A DNA stretch of 23,444 bases from DATEVL01 sp964448245 (GTDB taxonomy: Bacteria > Chloroflexota > Anaerolineae > Anaerolineales > E44-bin32). Of the stretch, positions 7,928 through 15,454 are shown piece by piece. The stretch's first letter is position 1, and the number at the start of each line of letters is the position of its first letter. The notes below the pieces were generated by a model that had not been told where the DNA came from, searched no databases, and saw nothing but the letters and a program-made list of their open reading frames with translations. The translations under genes and the position numbers were made by a program. Location of the stretch: NCBI GenBank assembly GCA_964448245.1, contig CAYUWF010000029.1, positions 1-23,444 on the forward strand, in the 5' to 3' direction.

Positions 7928-8151
7928 GCCATCTCCTCTTTCTGTGTGCCCCCGGGAGGAACCTCGGGGGGACGGTGATCTGCCGGGACGGTGTGTCGGA
8001 TTCGCAACAAGGCCTGCGAGACGGCAATCCGAACGAATCTACCTGAATTCTACAACCTGACCCTGCTCAACGCCACCTTCGAGCCGGTGCCAGGCCGATG
8101 AAATCGTTCACGATCCCGTTTCCCTGGGCTGGGGAAGCCCTGGAGGCCCCA
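7928..8151. other. Divergent intergenic region between the potD-like gene and recA
   Basis: No gene is seen here. On the minus strand, next to the binding-protein gene, there is AAAGAGGAG (ribosome binding site) and an imperfect GC-rich hairpin at 7949-7971. A possible -10 box TAGAAT (minus strand, 8047-8052) lacks a good -35, so the operon promoter is uncertain. An imperfect inverted repeat with CGGATT/AATCCG ends lies near 7997-8032 in the presumed leader. I do not recognise a riboswitch. Confidence 0.45.
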
Positions 8152-8179
8152 TTGACATATAGAACGCATGTGCTATGAT
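8152..8179 (+). promoter_or_regulatory. recA promoter
   Basis: The -35 box TTGACA (8152-8157) is a full consensus match. The -10 box is TATGAT (8174-8179) with a 16-bp spacer, preceded by TGC, an extended -10. It lies 31 nt before the recA ATG and overlaps a LexA-type operator. Confidence 0.85.
8159..8176 (+). promoter_or_regulatory. LexA-type SOS box within the recA promoter
   Basis: ATAGAAC (8159-8165), GCAT, then GTGCTAT (8170-8176) is an inverted repeat with one mismatch. The core GAACGCATGTGC fits the Gram-positive LexA pattern GAACRNRYGTTY at 11 of 12 positions. It fills most of the -35/-10 spacer and enters the -10 box, so repressor binding would block RNA polymerase. A LexA site is inferred from pattern and position. 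Confidence 0.7.
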
Positions 8180-8210
8180 ATCAAGAACAAATGATCTGAG
8201 GGAGGGCACG

Positions 8211-9290
<1,080 letters not shown>

Positions 9291-9304
9291 CGGCCGTCCC
9301 TAGC

Positions 9305-9334
9305 GGCCAGGCGAAAGCCTGGCCGGTTTCTTTT
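9305..9334 (+). terminator. Intrinsic terminator of recA
   Basis: GGCCAGGC (9305-9312), a GAAA tetraloop and GCCTGGCC (9317-9324) form a perfect 8-bp stem, followed by GGTTTCTTTT. It begins 15 nt after the recA stop. Confidence 0.92.
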
Positions 9335-9366
9335 CCCCCGCGGACCATCGAACGCGGCCGCGCCGC

Positions 9367-9372
9367 TATAAT
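9367..9372 (+). promoter_or_regulatory. -10 box immediately before the NBR1-Ig lipoprotein gene
   Basis: A perfect TATAAT ends 7 nt before the GTG start at 9380. Transcription would start on or next to the start codon, giving a leaderless mRNA; no ribosome binding site is present. No good -35 box is seen 16-18 bp upstream, so this rests on the -10 box and spacing. Confidence 0.6.
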
Positions 9373-9379
9373 CCCCCGC

Positions 9380-9958
9380 GTGAGAGTCGGCGGGTGGCGT
9401 CTTCTCAGCGGCAGCGTGCTTCTGTTTGGCGGGGCCTGCGGCGCGCCAACCCCCGCCGCGACGTCGACCCGCTCGGCGGTCTTCGCGCCACAGTTGTCGG
9501 TGTCGCCCTCGACGACCGCCTCACCCCCGCAGCCGGTTGCGACGACACCGACTCCGCTGCCCCGTCCGACCGCTACGACGTTCTGCGACGACAACGCCTC
9601 CTTCATCGAGGACCTGACCATCCCCGATGGAAGTCAGGTGCTGCCGGGCGGAGCGCTGGACAAGCGCTGGTCCATCCGGAACTCGGGGTCATGTGATTGG
9701 GGGCCGGACTACAGACTGGTGCAGGTAGGTCCGAGTGAAATCCAGAGCCCGGCGGAGGTGGCGCTATTTCCCGCCCGGGCCGGATCGACCGCCGTCTGGC
9801 AGGTCGCCCTGGTGGCGCCGGCCGGGCCCGGGGAGTACCTTGGTCGCTGGCAGGCCCGCGCGCCGGACGGAACGCTTTTCGGCGATGAAGTATTCGTCTT
9901 GATCGTCGTTGCGGAACCCGAGCCCACGGAGACGCCAAGCGTCACACCGACCCCGTAG
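9380..9958 (+). CDS. Lipoprotein with NBR1-type Ig-like domain
   Basis: This 192-residue secreted lipoprotein has a signal peptide ending in LLFGGAC (lipidated C20), then a Ser/Thr/Pro-rich linker to about residue 65. One NBR1-type Ig-like domain follows (about 69-175). Domain landmarks are CDDNASFIEDLTIPDG, KRWSIRNSGSCDWGPDYRL, a VWQV strand and GEYLGRWQARAPDG with the final FVLIVV strand. A short Pro/Thr tail ends the protein. In bacteria such domains occur on cell-surface proteins and probably mediate protein or glycan contacts; no enzyme is present. The GTG start gives a proper signal peptide and sits 7 nt after a TATAAT. The gene converges on the S41 peptidase gene with 16 bp between the stops. 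Domain identity is fairly sure; its biological partner is unknown. Confidence 0.85.
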   Translation: MRVGGWRLLSGSVLLFGGACGAPTPAATSTRSAVFAPQLSVSPSTTASPPQPVATTPTPLPRPTATTFCDDNASFIEDLTIPDGSQVLPGGALDKRWSIRNSGSCDWGPDYRLVQVGPSEIQSPAEVALFPARAGSTAVWQVALVAPAGPGEYLGRWQARAPDGTLFGDEVFVLIVVAEPEPTETPSVTPTP

Positions 9959-9974
9959 AGAAACGAACCGCCCC

Positions 9975-11369
9975 CTAGTGGCCGAGCAGGACGAGGGCGG
10001 CGGCAATGGCCGGGTCCGACTCGAAGGTGAAGGTGTCCCAATCGGCGATGATTTCGAGGTCGGGCATAATCCCGAGGGCCTCCCAATTGTCGTCGGAGTA
10101 GAGCGGGTCGAATCGCTCTTCGGCGATCCACACCGTGGACCCGTCCGGCAAGTTATACCCGTGCAAGGTCTCGACATTCCCCAGAGTGGTCTGGCCCACG
10201 GTCAACGAACGCCCCAGGTCGTGAAGCGCGCCGGAGAAGATTTCGCCGAAACTGACGGTGTCTTTGGCCACGAGCACCACCAGGGGGACGTCCTGCGAGT
10301 TGTAGATCGGCTCCGCCAGCACTTCGAGAGGGCGTTCCCCTTGCAGGCTGACGAAGTGCCCAACGATCCCCGAGGTGAAGAAGCCCAACATCCGCTCGAC
10401 CACCGTGCTACTGCCTCCGCCGTTCATCCGGTTGTCGAGGATCAGGCCATCCAGAGGACCGAAATCCTGCAGAGCCTGGCGCACCTGGTCGGTGATCGTC
10501 TGGTCGAAGAAGGTTGGGATGAAAATGTAGCCGATGCCCTTCCCATCGGTCGTCGGCACCAGACGGGCGTCGATCGGCAGCGCCGCCGTCACGCGCTCCC
10601 GGACGAAAGTGACGTCCCGCGGCGCCTGGCCGGGCGATTGGATGGTCAGGACCGTGGCGGAACACTCCGGGCCGCGCATACGCTGCGGGTAAGCCACACC
10701 GCTCTCCACCAGAGGCACGCTGTCGACGGCCAGGATGCTGTCGTGCGGTTGAAGGCCGCCGAAAGCGGCGGGAGACTCGGGAAAGACGGTGAGGATCGTA
10801 ACGCGCCCCTTTTCCGGAAGAGGCTGGACGAGGACCCCGATTCCAACGAAGTCGTTGGACCCGGCCAGTTCGGCCTGGGAGGCGGCCGCTACCGCCGGAG
10901 ACTCGAACTGAGAGTGCTCGTCGCCCAGGGCATTGACGAGGTCGTTCATCTCTTGATAGAAGGCTTCCGTCTCCAACCCGGACTCGATCCGGGCGCGGGC
11001 AGCGGCGACGACAGACTGCCATTCGCCATCCACGACCTCGGGATAAAGATAGACATCAGCGATGGTGGGGGCCATCGCGTCAAGCACGGCGAGCTGGTCT
11101 TCGGTGGTGAGGGGCGGGTCCGCCACCAGGGCGGGCGTCGGTAGAGCGACGGTCGTGGCGGCGGGAATCGTGGCGAGCGCAACGGCATCGCACTGGGGAG
11201 GGACATAGGCAGCTGGGACCGGCGTAGCGGTCGGCGTCGGAGAGGGGATGGCCGTTGCCGATGGCGTCGGCGAAACAAGGCTCAGCGATTGAGCCACGCG
11301 CCCGGCCAGGCTGCAGCCCATGCCAAGCGCCAGGGCAGGCAAGAGGAGGAGCGCAGACCGACTACCCAT
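9975..11369 (-). CDS. S41-family (C-terminal processing) peptidase homologue, lipoprotein, catalytic Lys replaced
   Basis: This 464-residue lipoprotein has lipobox LGMGC (C19), a Pro/Thr-rich linker (about 30-55), an N-terminal helical region, a PDZ domain with GIGVLVQPLPEKGRVTIL and SPAAFGGLQPHDSILAVDSV (about 175-225), and an S41 catalytic domain. The nucleophile motif VSFGEIFSGAL keeps the serine (S373). In CtpA/Prc enzymes the general-base lysine is 25 residues later in TFGKG; here that position is N398 in TLGNVE. So the Ser/Lys dyad is incomplete, and the protein may be inactive, use another base, or belong to an S41 branch with a different mechanism. The ATG at 11369 has no ribosome binding site but a TAGTAT box 8 nt upstream. 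It lies downstream of ahcY on the same strand with a 94-nt gap. Confidence 0.88.
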   Translation of the reverse strand: MGSRSALLLLPALALGMGCSLAGRVAQSLSLVSPTPSATAIPSPTPTATPVPAAYVPPQCDAVALATIPAATTVALPTPALVADPPLTTEDQLAVLDAMAPTIADVYLYPEVVDGEWQSVVAAARARIESGLETEAFYQEMNDLVNALGDEHSQFESPAVAAASQAELAGSNDFVGIGVLVQPLPEKGRVTILTVFPESPAAFGGLQPHDSILAVDSVPLVESGVAYPQRMRGPECSATVLTIQSPGQAPRDVTFVRERVTAALPIDARLVPTTDGKGIGYIFIPTFFDQTITDQVRQALQDFGPLDGLILDNRMNGGGSSTVVERMLGFFTSGIVGHFVSLQGERPLEVLAEPIYNSQDVPLVVLVAKDTVSFGEIFSGALHDLGRSLTVGQTTLGNVETLHGYNLPDGSTVWIAEERFDPLYSDDNWEALGIMPDLEIIADWDTFTFESDPAIAAALVLLGH

Positions 11370-11377
11370 ACCGGAAG

Positions 11378-11383
11378 ATACTA
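11378..11383 (-). promoter_or_regulatory. -10 box immediately before the S41 peptidase gene
   Basis: TAGTAT on the minus strand ends 8 nt before the ATG at 11369. Initiation at the usual distance would give a leaderless or near-leaderless mRNA, matching the lack of a ribosome binding site. No clear -35 box is seen. Confidence 0.45.
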
Positions 11384-11463
11384 GCCCCGAATTGTCCGGT
11401 TTGGGTCCGTGGAGGTAAGCAGGCTGGCCTCCTTGGAACGCGACACGTCGCTGAAGGGCACGC

Positions 11464-12726
11464 CTACGTTCCCTCCTCCCATGACGTCAGGTACTTCTGC
11501 TGCTCGGCCGTCAGGCTGTCGATGCGTATGCCCATCGCTTCCAGCTTGAGCCGGGCGATCTCGCGATCGATCTCCTCGGGGATGGTGTAGACCTTGTTCT
11601 CGAGCCGGTCGACGTTTTTCAAAAGGTACTCGAGCGAGAGCGCCTGATTGGCGAAGGACATATCCATCACACTCGCCGGATGCCCTTCGGCAGCCGCCAG
11701 GTTAATCAGCCGGCCCTCGCCGAGCAGGTTGATGTGCCGCCCGTCCTTCAGCGTGTACTGCTCGACGAACTCGCGGACGCGCCGCTTGTCGGTGGATAGC
11801 GCCTCCAGCGCCGGGATGTTGACTTCGACGTTGAAGTGACCGGAGTTGGAGACGATCGCCCCGTCCTTCATCGCCGCGAAGTGGTCCTTATCGATGACGT
11901 TGACGTCGCCGGTCACGGTGCAGAAGATGTCGCCCAGCGGGGCGGCCTCGGCCATCGGCATCACCCGGTAGCCGTCCATCAACGCCTCCAGCGCCGGCAG
12001 CGGGTCGATCTCGGTGATGATGACATTGGCGCCGAGGCCGCGCGCCCGCGAGGCCAGGCCGCGCCCGCACCAGCCGTAGCCCGAGATGATGAAGGTCCTG
12101 CCCGCCAGCAGGATATTGGTGGCGCGCACGATGCCGTCGAGGGTCGACTGACCGGTACCGTAGCGATTGTCGAAGAGGTGCTTGGTCATGGCATCGTTGA
12201 CGGCGATCACCGGATAGCCCAGCGCCCCGGCGGCTGCCATCGCCCGCAGGCGGGTGACGCCGGTCGTCGTCTCTTCCGTGCCGCCGCGCACGTCGTCCAG
12301 CCGCTCGCGCCGATCCTTGTGGAGCGTGCTCACCAGGTCGGCGCCGTCGTCCATCGTCACGTGCGGCTTGTGGTCGAGCGCGGCGTGGATATGCTTGTAG
12401 TAGGTGGCGCTGTCCTCGCCCTTGATGGCGAAGACCGGGATCTCGAAGTGCGTCACCAGGGAGGCCGCCACGTCGTCCTGCGTCGAGAGAGGATTGGAGG
12501 CACACAGGACCACGTCGGCCCCGCCGTGCTGCAGCGTCCGCATCAGGTTGGCCGTCTCGCTCGTCACGTGCAGGCAGGCGGCGACGCGAGTTCCGGCCAG
12601 CGGCCGTTCTTTGGCGAACCGCTGGCGGATTTGCTGCAGTACCGGCATCTCCTGGTCGGCCCAGTCGATTCGTCTTCGGCCGGGCTCGGCCAGGTTCGCA
12701 TCTCGGACATCGTAGCGATCGGACAT
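11464..12726 (-). CDS. ahcY: Adenosylhomocysteinase (S-adenosyl-L-homocysteine hydrolase)
   Basis: This cytosolic NAD-dependent enzyme splits S-adenosylhomocysteine to homocysteine and adenosine, removing the inhibitory product of methylation. Visible landmarks are HVTSETANLMRTLQ, the substrate loop GGTEETTTGVTRL, NDAMTKHLFDN with catalytic K182 and D186, the Rossmann loop GYGWCGRG (216-223) and the C-terminal LTAEQQKYLTSWEEGT. At 420 residues it is the short, bacterial/archaeal-type enzyme. Two adjacent ATGs occur (12729 and 12726). I prefer 12726 because GGAGAG then sits 4 nt upstream rather than 1. The longer open frame upstream reads through repeat sequence and is not coding. Adenosine kinase is encoded 1.25 kb upstream on the same strand, which would pull this reversible reaction toward hydrolysis. 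Confidence 0.96.
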   Translation of the reverse strand: MSDRYDVRDANLAEPGRRRIDWADQEMPVLQQIRQRFAKERPLAGTRVAACLHVTSETANLMRTLQHGGADVVLCASNPLSTQDDVAASLVTHFEIPVFAIKGEDSATYYKHIHAALDHKPHVTMDDGADLVSTLHKDRRERLDDVRGGTEETTTGVTRLRAMAAAGALGYPVIAVNDAMTKHLFDNRYGTGQSTLDGIVRATNILLAGRTFIISGYGWCGRGLASRARGLGANVIITEIDPLPALEALMDGYRVMPMAEAAPLGDIFCTVTGDVNVIDKDHFAAMKDGAIVSNSGHFNVEVNIPALEALSTDKRRVREFVEQYTLKDGRHINLLGEGRLINLAAAEGHPASVMDMSFANQALSLEYLLKNVDRLENKVYTIPEEIDREIARLKLEAMGIRIDSLTAEQQKYLTSWEEGT

Positions 12727-12747
12727 CATTCTCTCCGTGGACGGCGA

Positions 12748-12950
12748 AGGCATCCTGAGCCCCCCGGCTTCCCTTGGGGACGCTTCGCAGCCGCTCGCAC
12801 CGTCCCGGCCGGGAGGGCAGGCTCCGTCGAAGGATGCCGGCGATCCCTTTGGAGACGGCGGGCGCGCTTCGACTTCGCTCAGCGCGCCTGAGATAAGGGC
12901 CAAGCGAGGCATGGAGCTTGCCCTGAGCCTGCCGAAGGGCTCAGCGCGCC
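12748..12950. repeat. Cluster of palindromic intergenic repeats
   Basis: This gap between ahcY and the GNAT gene is filled with dyad repeats. GGCATCCT (12749-12756) and AGGATGCC (12832-12839) bracket a first unit. GGCGCGCT (12861-12868) and AGCGCGCC (12881-12888) form a perfect 8-bp stem around TCGACTTCGCTC. A third unit near 12913-12941 reads GCCCTGAGCCTGCCGAAGGG, a repeat type seen widely in bacterial genomes. No gene is seen; the open frame extending ahcY through here is an artefact. Confidence 0.65.
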
Positions 12951-12960
12951 AGCCGGCGGC

Positions 12961-13722
12961 TCATCCCGCCGTCAGCTCTCCGACGCCCTCATAGTACCCG
13001 CAGAAAGGCCAGAAGCCCAGACCGCGGTAGAGACCGAGGGCGGCATCGTTGGCCATGGCCACGTTCAACACGATCGTCTCGAGGCCTCGGCCCAGCAGCG
13101 CCTCGACCACGCCGGCAGTGGCGCGTTCGGCGAACCTACGCCGGCGATGATTGGGGCTGGTGAAGACATTGCCGACCGCCGCCACACGTGAGCCCTGCGC
13201 CAGGACGTGCGTCCCCGCCGCCGAGACGAGGTCGCCCTCCTGACGGACACCGAAGAAGATGCCTCTCTCGAGTTGACGCGAGTCGAAGGAGTCGGGCCGG
13301 TCGGGGTGGTTGCTGAAGAGCGAGAGGAGCGCCGGGAGGTCCTGGGGGGCCAACGGCTCGGCCCCGGCCGATCGCCCGGCAGGGAAATCCTCCGCCCGAA
13401 GCGCCATCCGCCACATGTGTGTCTCGCGTTCGGGTCGAAGACGGCGGCCGAGACGGACGCGGTGAGTGGCCAGGAGCCCATACTGATAGGTATCCGATGG
13501 GACCTCGAGCAGCAGCTCGTCGACTTCATTCGGATCGCCGTGGGCGAAGAGCCATGGCGGGCTTAACCCCCGGAAGACCATCACCACCGCCCCCTCTCCG
13601 ACGAGCCAGGTCGCCTGCTCGGCGAAGGGCGGCTCCATGTCCGCCAACGCGTAGGCGCACCATACGCGGTCGAGCCCGAGAAGGGACCGGGCGCGGAGAA
13701 GCTGACCGGAGGGCGGGGTCAC
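12961..13722 (-). CDS. GNAT-family acetyltransferase
   Basis: This 253-residue protein has a divergent N-terminal half (about 1-120) and a C-terminal GNAT acyl-CoA transferase domain. Domain landmarks are the beta4 strand VAAVGNVFTSPNHRR and the acyl-CoA pyrophosphate loop RRRRFAERATAGVVEALL, where the usual R-x-x-G-x-G/A has Arg in place of the first Gly. They are followed by ETIVLNVAMANDAALGLYRGLGFWPFCGYYEG, the typical N-x-x-A-x-x-L-Y-x-x-x-G-F end, here described in full only for its key residues. The double-domain length resembles FR47-like members. The start is GTG 13722 with GAGG about 8 nt upstream. It sits between adenosine kinase and ahcY with repeat-filled gaps on both sides, so shared transcription is uncertain. 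The substrate cannot be predicted. Confidence 0.82.
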   Translation of the reverse strand: MTPPSGQLLRARSLLGLDRVWCAYALADMEPPFAEQATWLVGEGAVVMVFRGLSPPWLFAHGDPNEVDELLLEVPSDTYQYGLLATHRVRLGRRLRPERETHMWRMALRAEDFPAGRSAGAEPLAPQDLPALLSLFSNHPDRPDSFDSRQLERGIFFGVRQEGDLVSAAGTHVLAQGSRVAAVGNVFTSPNHRRRRFAERATAGVVEALLGRGLETIVLNVAMANDAALGLYRGLGFWPFCGYYEGVGELTAG

Positions 13723-13739
13723 CGTGCACGCCTCAGGTA

Positions 13740-13958
13740 GTCATTGCGAGGAGCCCGAGCCCTTCGGCTACGCTCAGGGCGAGGCGCGACGCCTTCCCTC
13801 CCGGCAGGACACCCTGTTCGGGCCGAGAGCCCCGGCCCGCCGGGACGGTGCGAGGGTTGCCGAGGGGTGGCAATCTTCTCATAACGATGACGTGCCAACG
13901 GGGAGATCGCCACCCCTCGCTCCACTCTGGGCAGGCGGCCCCTATTGGGGCCTCGCAA
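13740..13958. repeat. MITE-like element (GTCATTGCGAGG family), copy 1
   Basis: It starts with GTCATTGCGAGG (13740-13751) and ends with the partial inverse CCTCGCAA (13951-13958). Inside, CGAGGGGTGGCAATCTTC (13861-13878) pairs with 13902-13919 with few mismatches, a long hairpin. It contains no gene. Related copies are at 15034-15249 and 22640-22675. This family resembles common non-coding mobile repeats known from many bacterial genomes. Confidence 0.75.
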
Positions 13959-13976
13959 GGGCCTTGTATTTGCGGT

Positions 13977-14927
13977 TCATAGCCGATCCAGCTCGGATCC
14001 GCCGTCGAAGGTCCGGCGGAAGCGAGCCAGGAATTCGTCGAGGGTGAAGCTGTGACCCTGCGTACCTTCTTCTTCCAGACAGTAGGCGGCCGCCAGGGCG
14101 CCCATCTCTCCGCAGCGCTTCAACGACAGGCCGTGTGCGTAGCCCTTGAGGAATCCGCCGCGGAACGCGTCGCCCACGCCCGTCGGATCGGCCGGACGAA
14201 GCGGGGTGACGGCCGGGATGTGGAACGTCGCCCCGGCCTGGTAGACATCGGCGCCGTGCTCGCCGCGGGTGATGACGAGGAACTCCACCTGTTCGACGAT
14301 GGCGTCCAGCCCAAGGCCGGTCTTCTCCGAGATCAGGCCGAACTCGTAATCGTTGCAGAAGAGCGCCCGGCCGTGGGCAATCCCCCTTCGCAAGACGTCC
14401 GGTTCCAGTCGGACGATCTGCTGGCTCGGATCGTAGAAGTAGGGGATTGCCAGCCGGCCGCTCTCCTCGACGTAGGCCTCCATCGCCGCGGGATCGTTCG
14501 GGGAGATCACCACCAGGTCGGGCCGGACCGGAAGGTCCTCGAAGCGAAGCTCCACCGCCCGCGCCATCGCCCCGGTGTAGAAGGAGGCGATCTGCGCGTT
14601 CACCTGATCGGTGTTGACGAAGAACGACGCCGTCAGCAGGCCCGGGATCACCCGGATGGCGCTCGTGTCGACCCCGTGGTCTTCGAGCCAGGCCCGGTAG
14701 TCGTCGAAGTCCTCCCCGGCGGTGGCCATCACCAGCGGCCGCTCGCCGAGCAGCGCCATCGTGAAGGCGATGTTGGCGGCGATGCCGCCCCGGCGGCGGA
14801 TGAGCGAGTCGACCAGGAACGACAGGCTCAATCGATCGAGGCGATCGGCCAGGATGTGGTCGCGGAAACGCCCGGGGAAGGACATCAGGTAGTCGAAGGC
14901 GATCGAGCCGGTCAGGACGATGTTCAT
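13977..14927 (-). CDS. adoK: Adenosine kinase, PfkB family (mycobacterial AdoK type)
   Basis: This 316-residue cytosolic kinase transfers phosphate from ATP to adenosine, giving AMP. It closely resembles, from memory, Mycobacterium tuberculosis adenosine kinase: GSIAFDYLMSFPGRF at the N-terminus, SLSFLVDSLIRRRGGIAAN, QIASFYTGAMARA, DPSQQIVRLEPDVLRRG, and the PfkB signature DPTGVGDAFRGGFLKG with the catalytic base D253. The ATG at 14927 was chosen because it gives the conserved N-terminus; a longer open frame upstream runs through a repeat. Upstream are a candidate promoter and a GC-rich hairpin followed by TTTT. Being near ahcY fits an S-adenosylhomocysteine recycling role. Alternatives are a general nucleoside kinase or another PfkB sugar kinase, but the match to AdoK motifs is strong. 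Confidence 0.9.
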   Translation of the reverse strand: MNIVLTGSIAFDYLMSFPGRFRDHILADRLDRLSLSFLVDSLIRRRGGIAANIAFTMALLGERPLVMATAGEDFDDYRAWLEDHGVDTSAIRVIPGLLTASFFVNTDQVNAQIASFYTGAMARAVELRFEDLPVRPDLVVISPNDPAAMEAYVEESGRLAIPYFYDPSQQIVRLEPDVLRRGIAHGRALFCNDYEFGLISEKTGLGLDAIVEQVEFLVITRGEHGADVYQAGATFHIPAVTPLRPADPTGVGDAFRGGFLKGYAHGLSLKRCGEMGALAAAYCLEEEGTQGHSFTLDEFLARFRRTFDGGSELDRL

Positions 14928-14950
14928 CGCGGGGCCTGTCTGCGGCAAAA

Positions 14951-14972
14951 CGCGCGCTCGGCTGAGCGCGCG
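14951..14972 (-). promoter_or_regulatory. Leader hairpin with TTTT before adenosine kinase
   Basis: CGCGCGCTC (14951-14959) and GAGCGCGCG (14964-14972) form a perfect 9-bp stem with a 4-base loop. On the minus strand it is followed by TTTTGCC, and ends 23 nt before the adoK ATG. With the promoter below, it starts within about 10 nt of the transcript's 5' end. It could be an attenuator or a 5'-end stabiliser. Confidence 0.55.
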
Positions 14973-14986
14973 TCCGGAACATCGAG

Positions 14987-15015
14987 AGTGTAGCACGGAG
15001 AGGGGAGGCCAGCAA
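14987..15015 (-). promoter_or_regulatory. Candidate promoter of adenosine kinase
   Basis: On the minus strand, TACACT (14992-14987) is a fair -10 box, with TTGCTG 17 bp upstream as a weak -35. The predicted start of transcription is near 14980. Confidence 0.45.
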
Positions 15016-15033
15016 GCGAGACGCCCGGAGCCT

Positions 15034-15249
15034 ATGTCATTGCGAGGAGCGCCGGCGCTAGGGCCGGCGCGACCCCTGGGTTCGTCATTGCGAGCCCCCG
15101 AACTACAGTCCCCGAAGCGCAGCGGAGTGGGAAGGGGGCGTGGCAATCGCCTCATGGGTGAGATTGCCACCCCACGCTGCGCCAGTCCTGAGCGACCGCG
15201 AAGCGTCCCCGTGGGAAGCCGAAGGGCTCTGGGCAGGCGCAATGACATC
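15034..15249. repeat. MITE-like element, copy 2, with 11-bp perfect terminal inverted repeats
   Basis: ATGTCATTGCG (15034-15044) and CGCAATGACAT (15239-15249) are exact reverse complements. A second internal GTCATTGCG starts at 15084, suggesting a nested or composite copy. Internal GTGGCAATCGCCTC and GAGATTGCCACC form a stem near 15150-15172, like the hairpin of copy 1. There is no coding capacity. Confidence 0.8.
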
Positions 15250-15254
15250 GTCTT

Positions 15255-15439
15255 GGGCGTAACCCCGCGGCCTCATATTGAAGATTGATGGATAGTCACA
15301 GGGCAACCCCGCGGCTTTCTATTGAAGATTGACGGATGGTCGCGGGGTCGCCCCGCGGGCTTCTATTGAAGATTGACGGATGGTCGCGGGGTCGCCCCGC
15401 GGGCTTCTATTGAAGATTGACGGATGGTCGCGGGGTAAC
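15255..15439 (+). repeat. 44-bp tandem repeat array (about four units)
   Basis: ATTGAAGATTGA recurs at 15277, 15321, 15365 and 15409, an exact 44-bp period. Units two and three are identical over 44 bp; unit one is diverged and unit four breaks off at GGGGTAAC. Each good unit contains TTGACG and the hairpin CGCGGGGTCGCCCCGCG. There are no unique spacers, so it is not CRISPR. Confidence 0.92.
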
Positions 15440-15445
15440 TATCAT
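15417..15445 (+). promoter_or_regulatory. Promoter of the lytic transglycosylase gene, -35 inside the last tandem repeat unit
   Basis: TTGACG (15417-15422, five of six consensus) lies in repeat unit four. After a 17-bp spacer comes TATCAT (15440-15445), 9 nt before the ATG. A near-leaderless mRNA is predicted, and no ribosome binding site is present. Confidence 0.7.
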
Positions 15446-15454
15446 CGGCGCACG

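Noticed and set aside
9909..11144. 411-residue open frame antisense to the S41 peptidase gene
   Set aside because: It is a shadow frame of a gene with clear lipobox, PDZ and S41 motifs on the other strand.
12727..12912. Longer N-terminus for adenosylhomocysteinase
   Set aside because: The added residues come from intergenic palindromic repeats, and the family N-terminus begins near MSDRYDVRD with a ribosome binding site there.
14928..15248. Longer N-terminus for adenosine kinase
   Set aside because: The extension reads through the MITE-like element; MNIVLTGSIAFDYL is the conserved family start.
15255..15439. CRISPR array
   Set aside because: The 44-bp units are contiguous with no unique spacers between them, and no cas genes are in the window.
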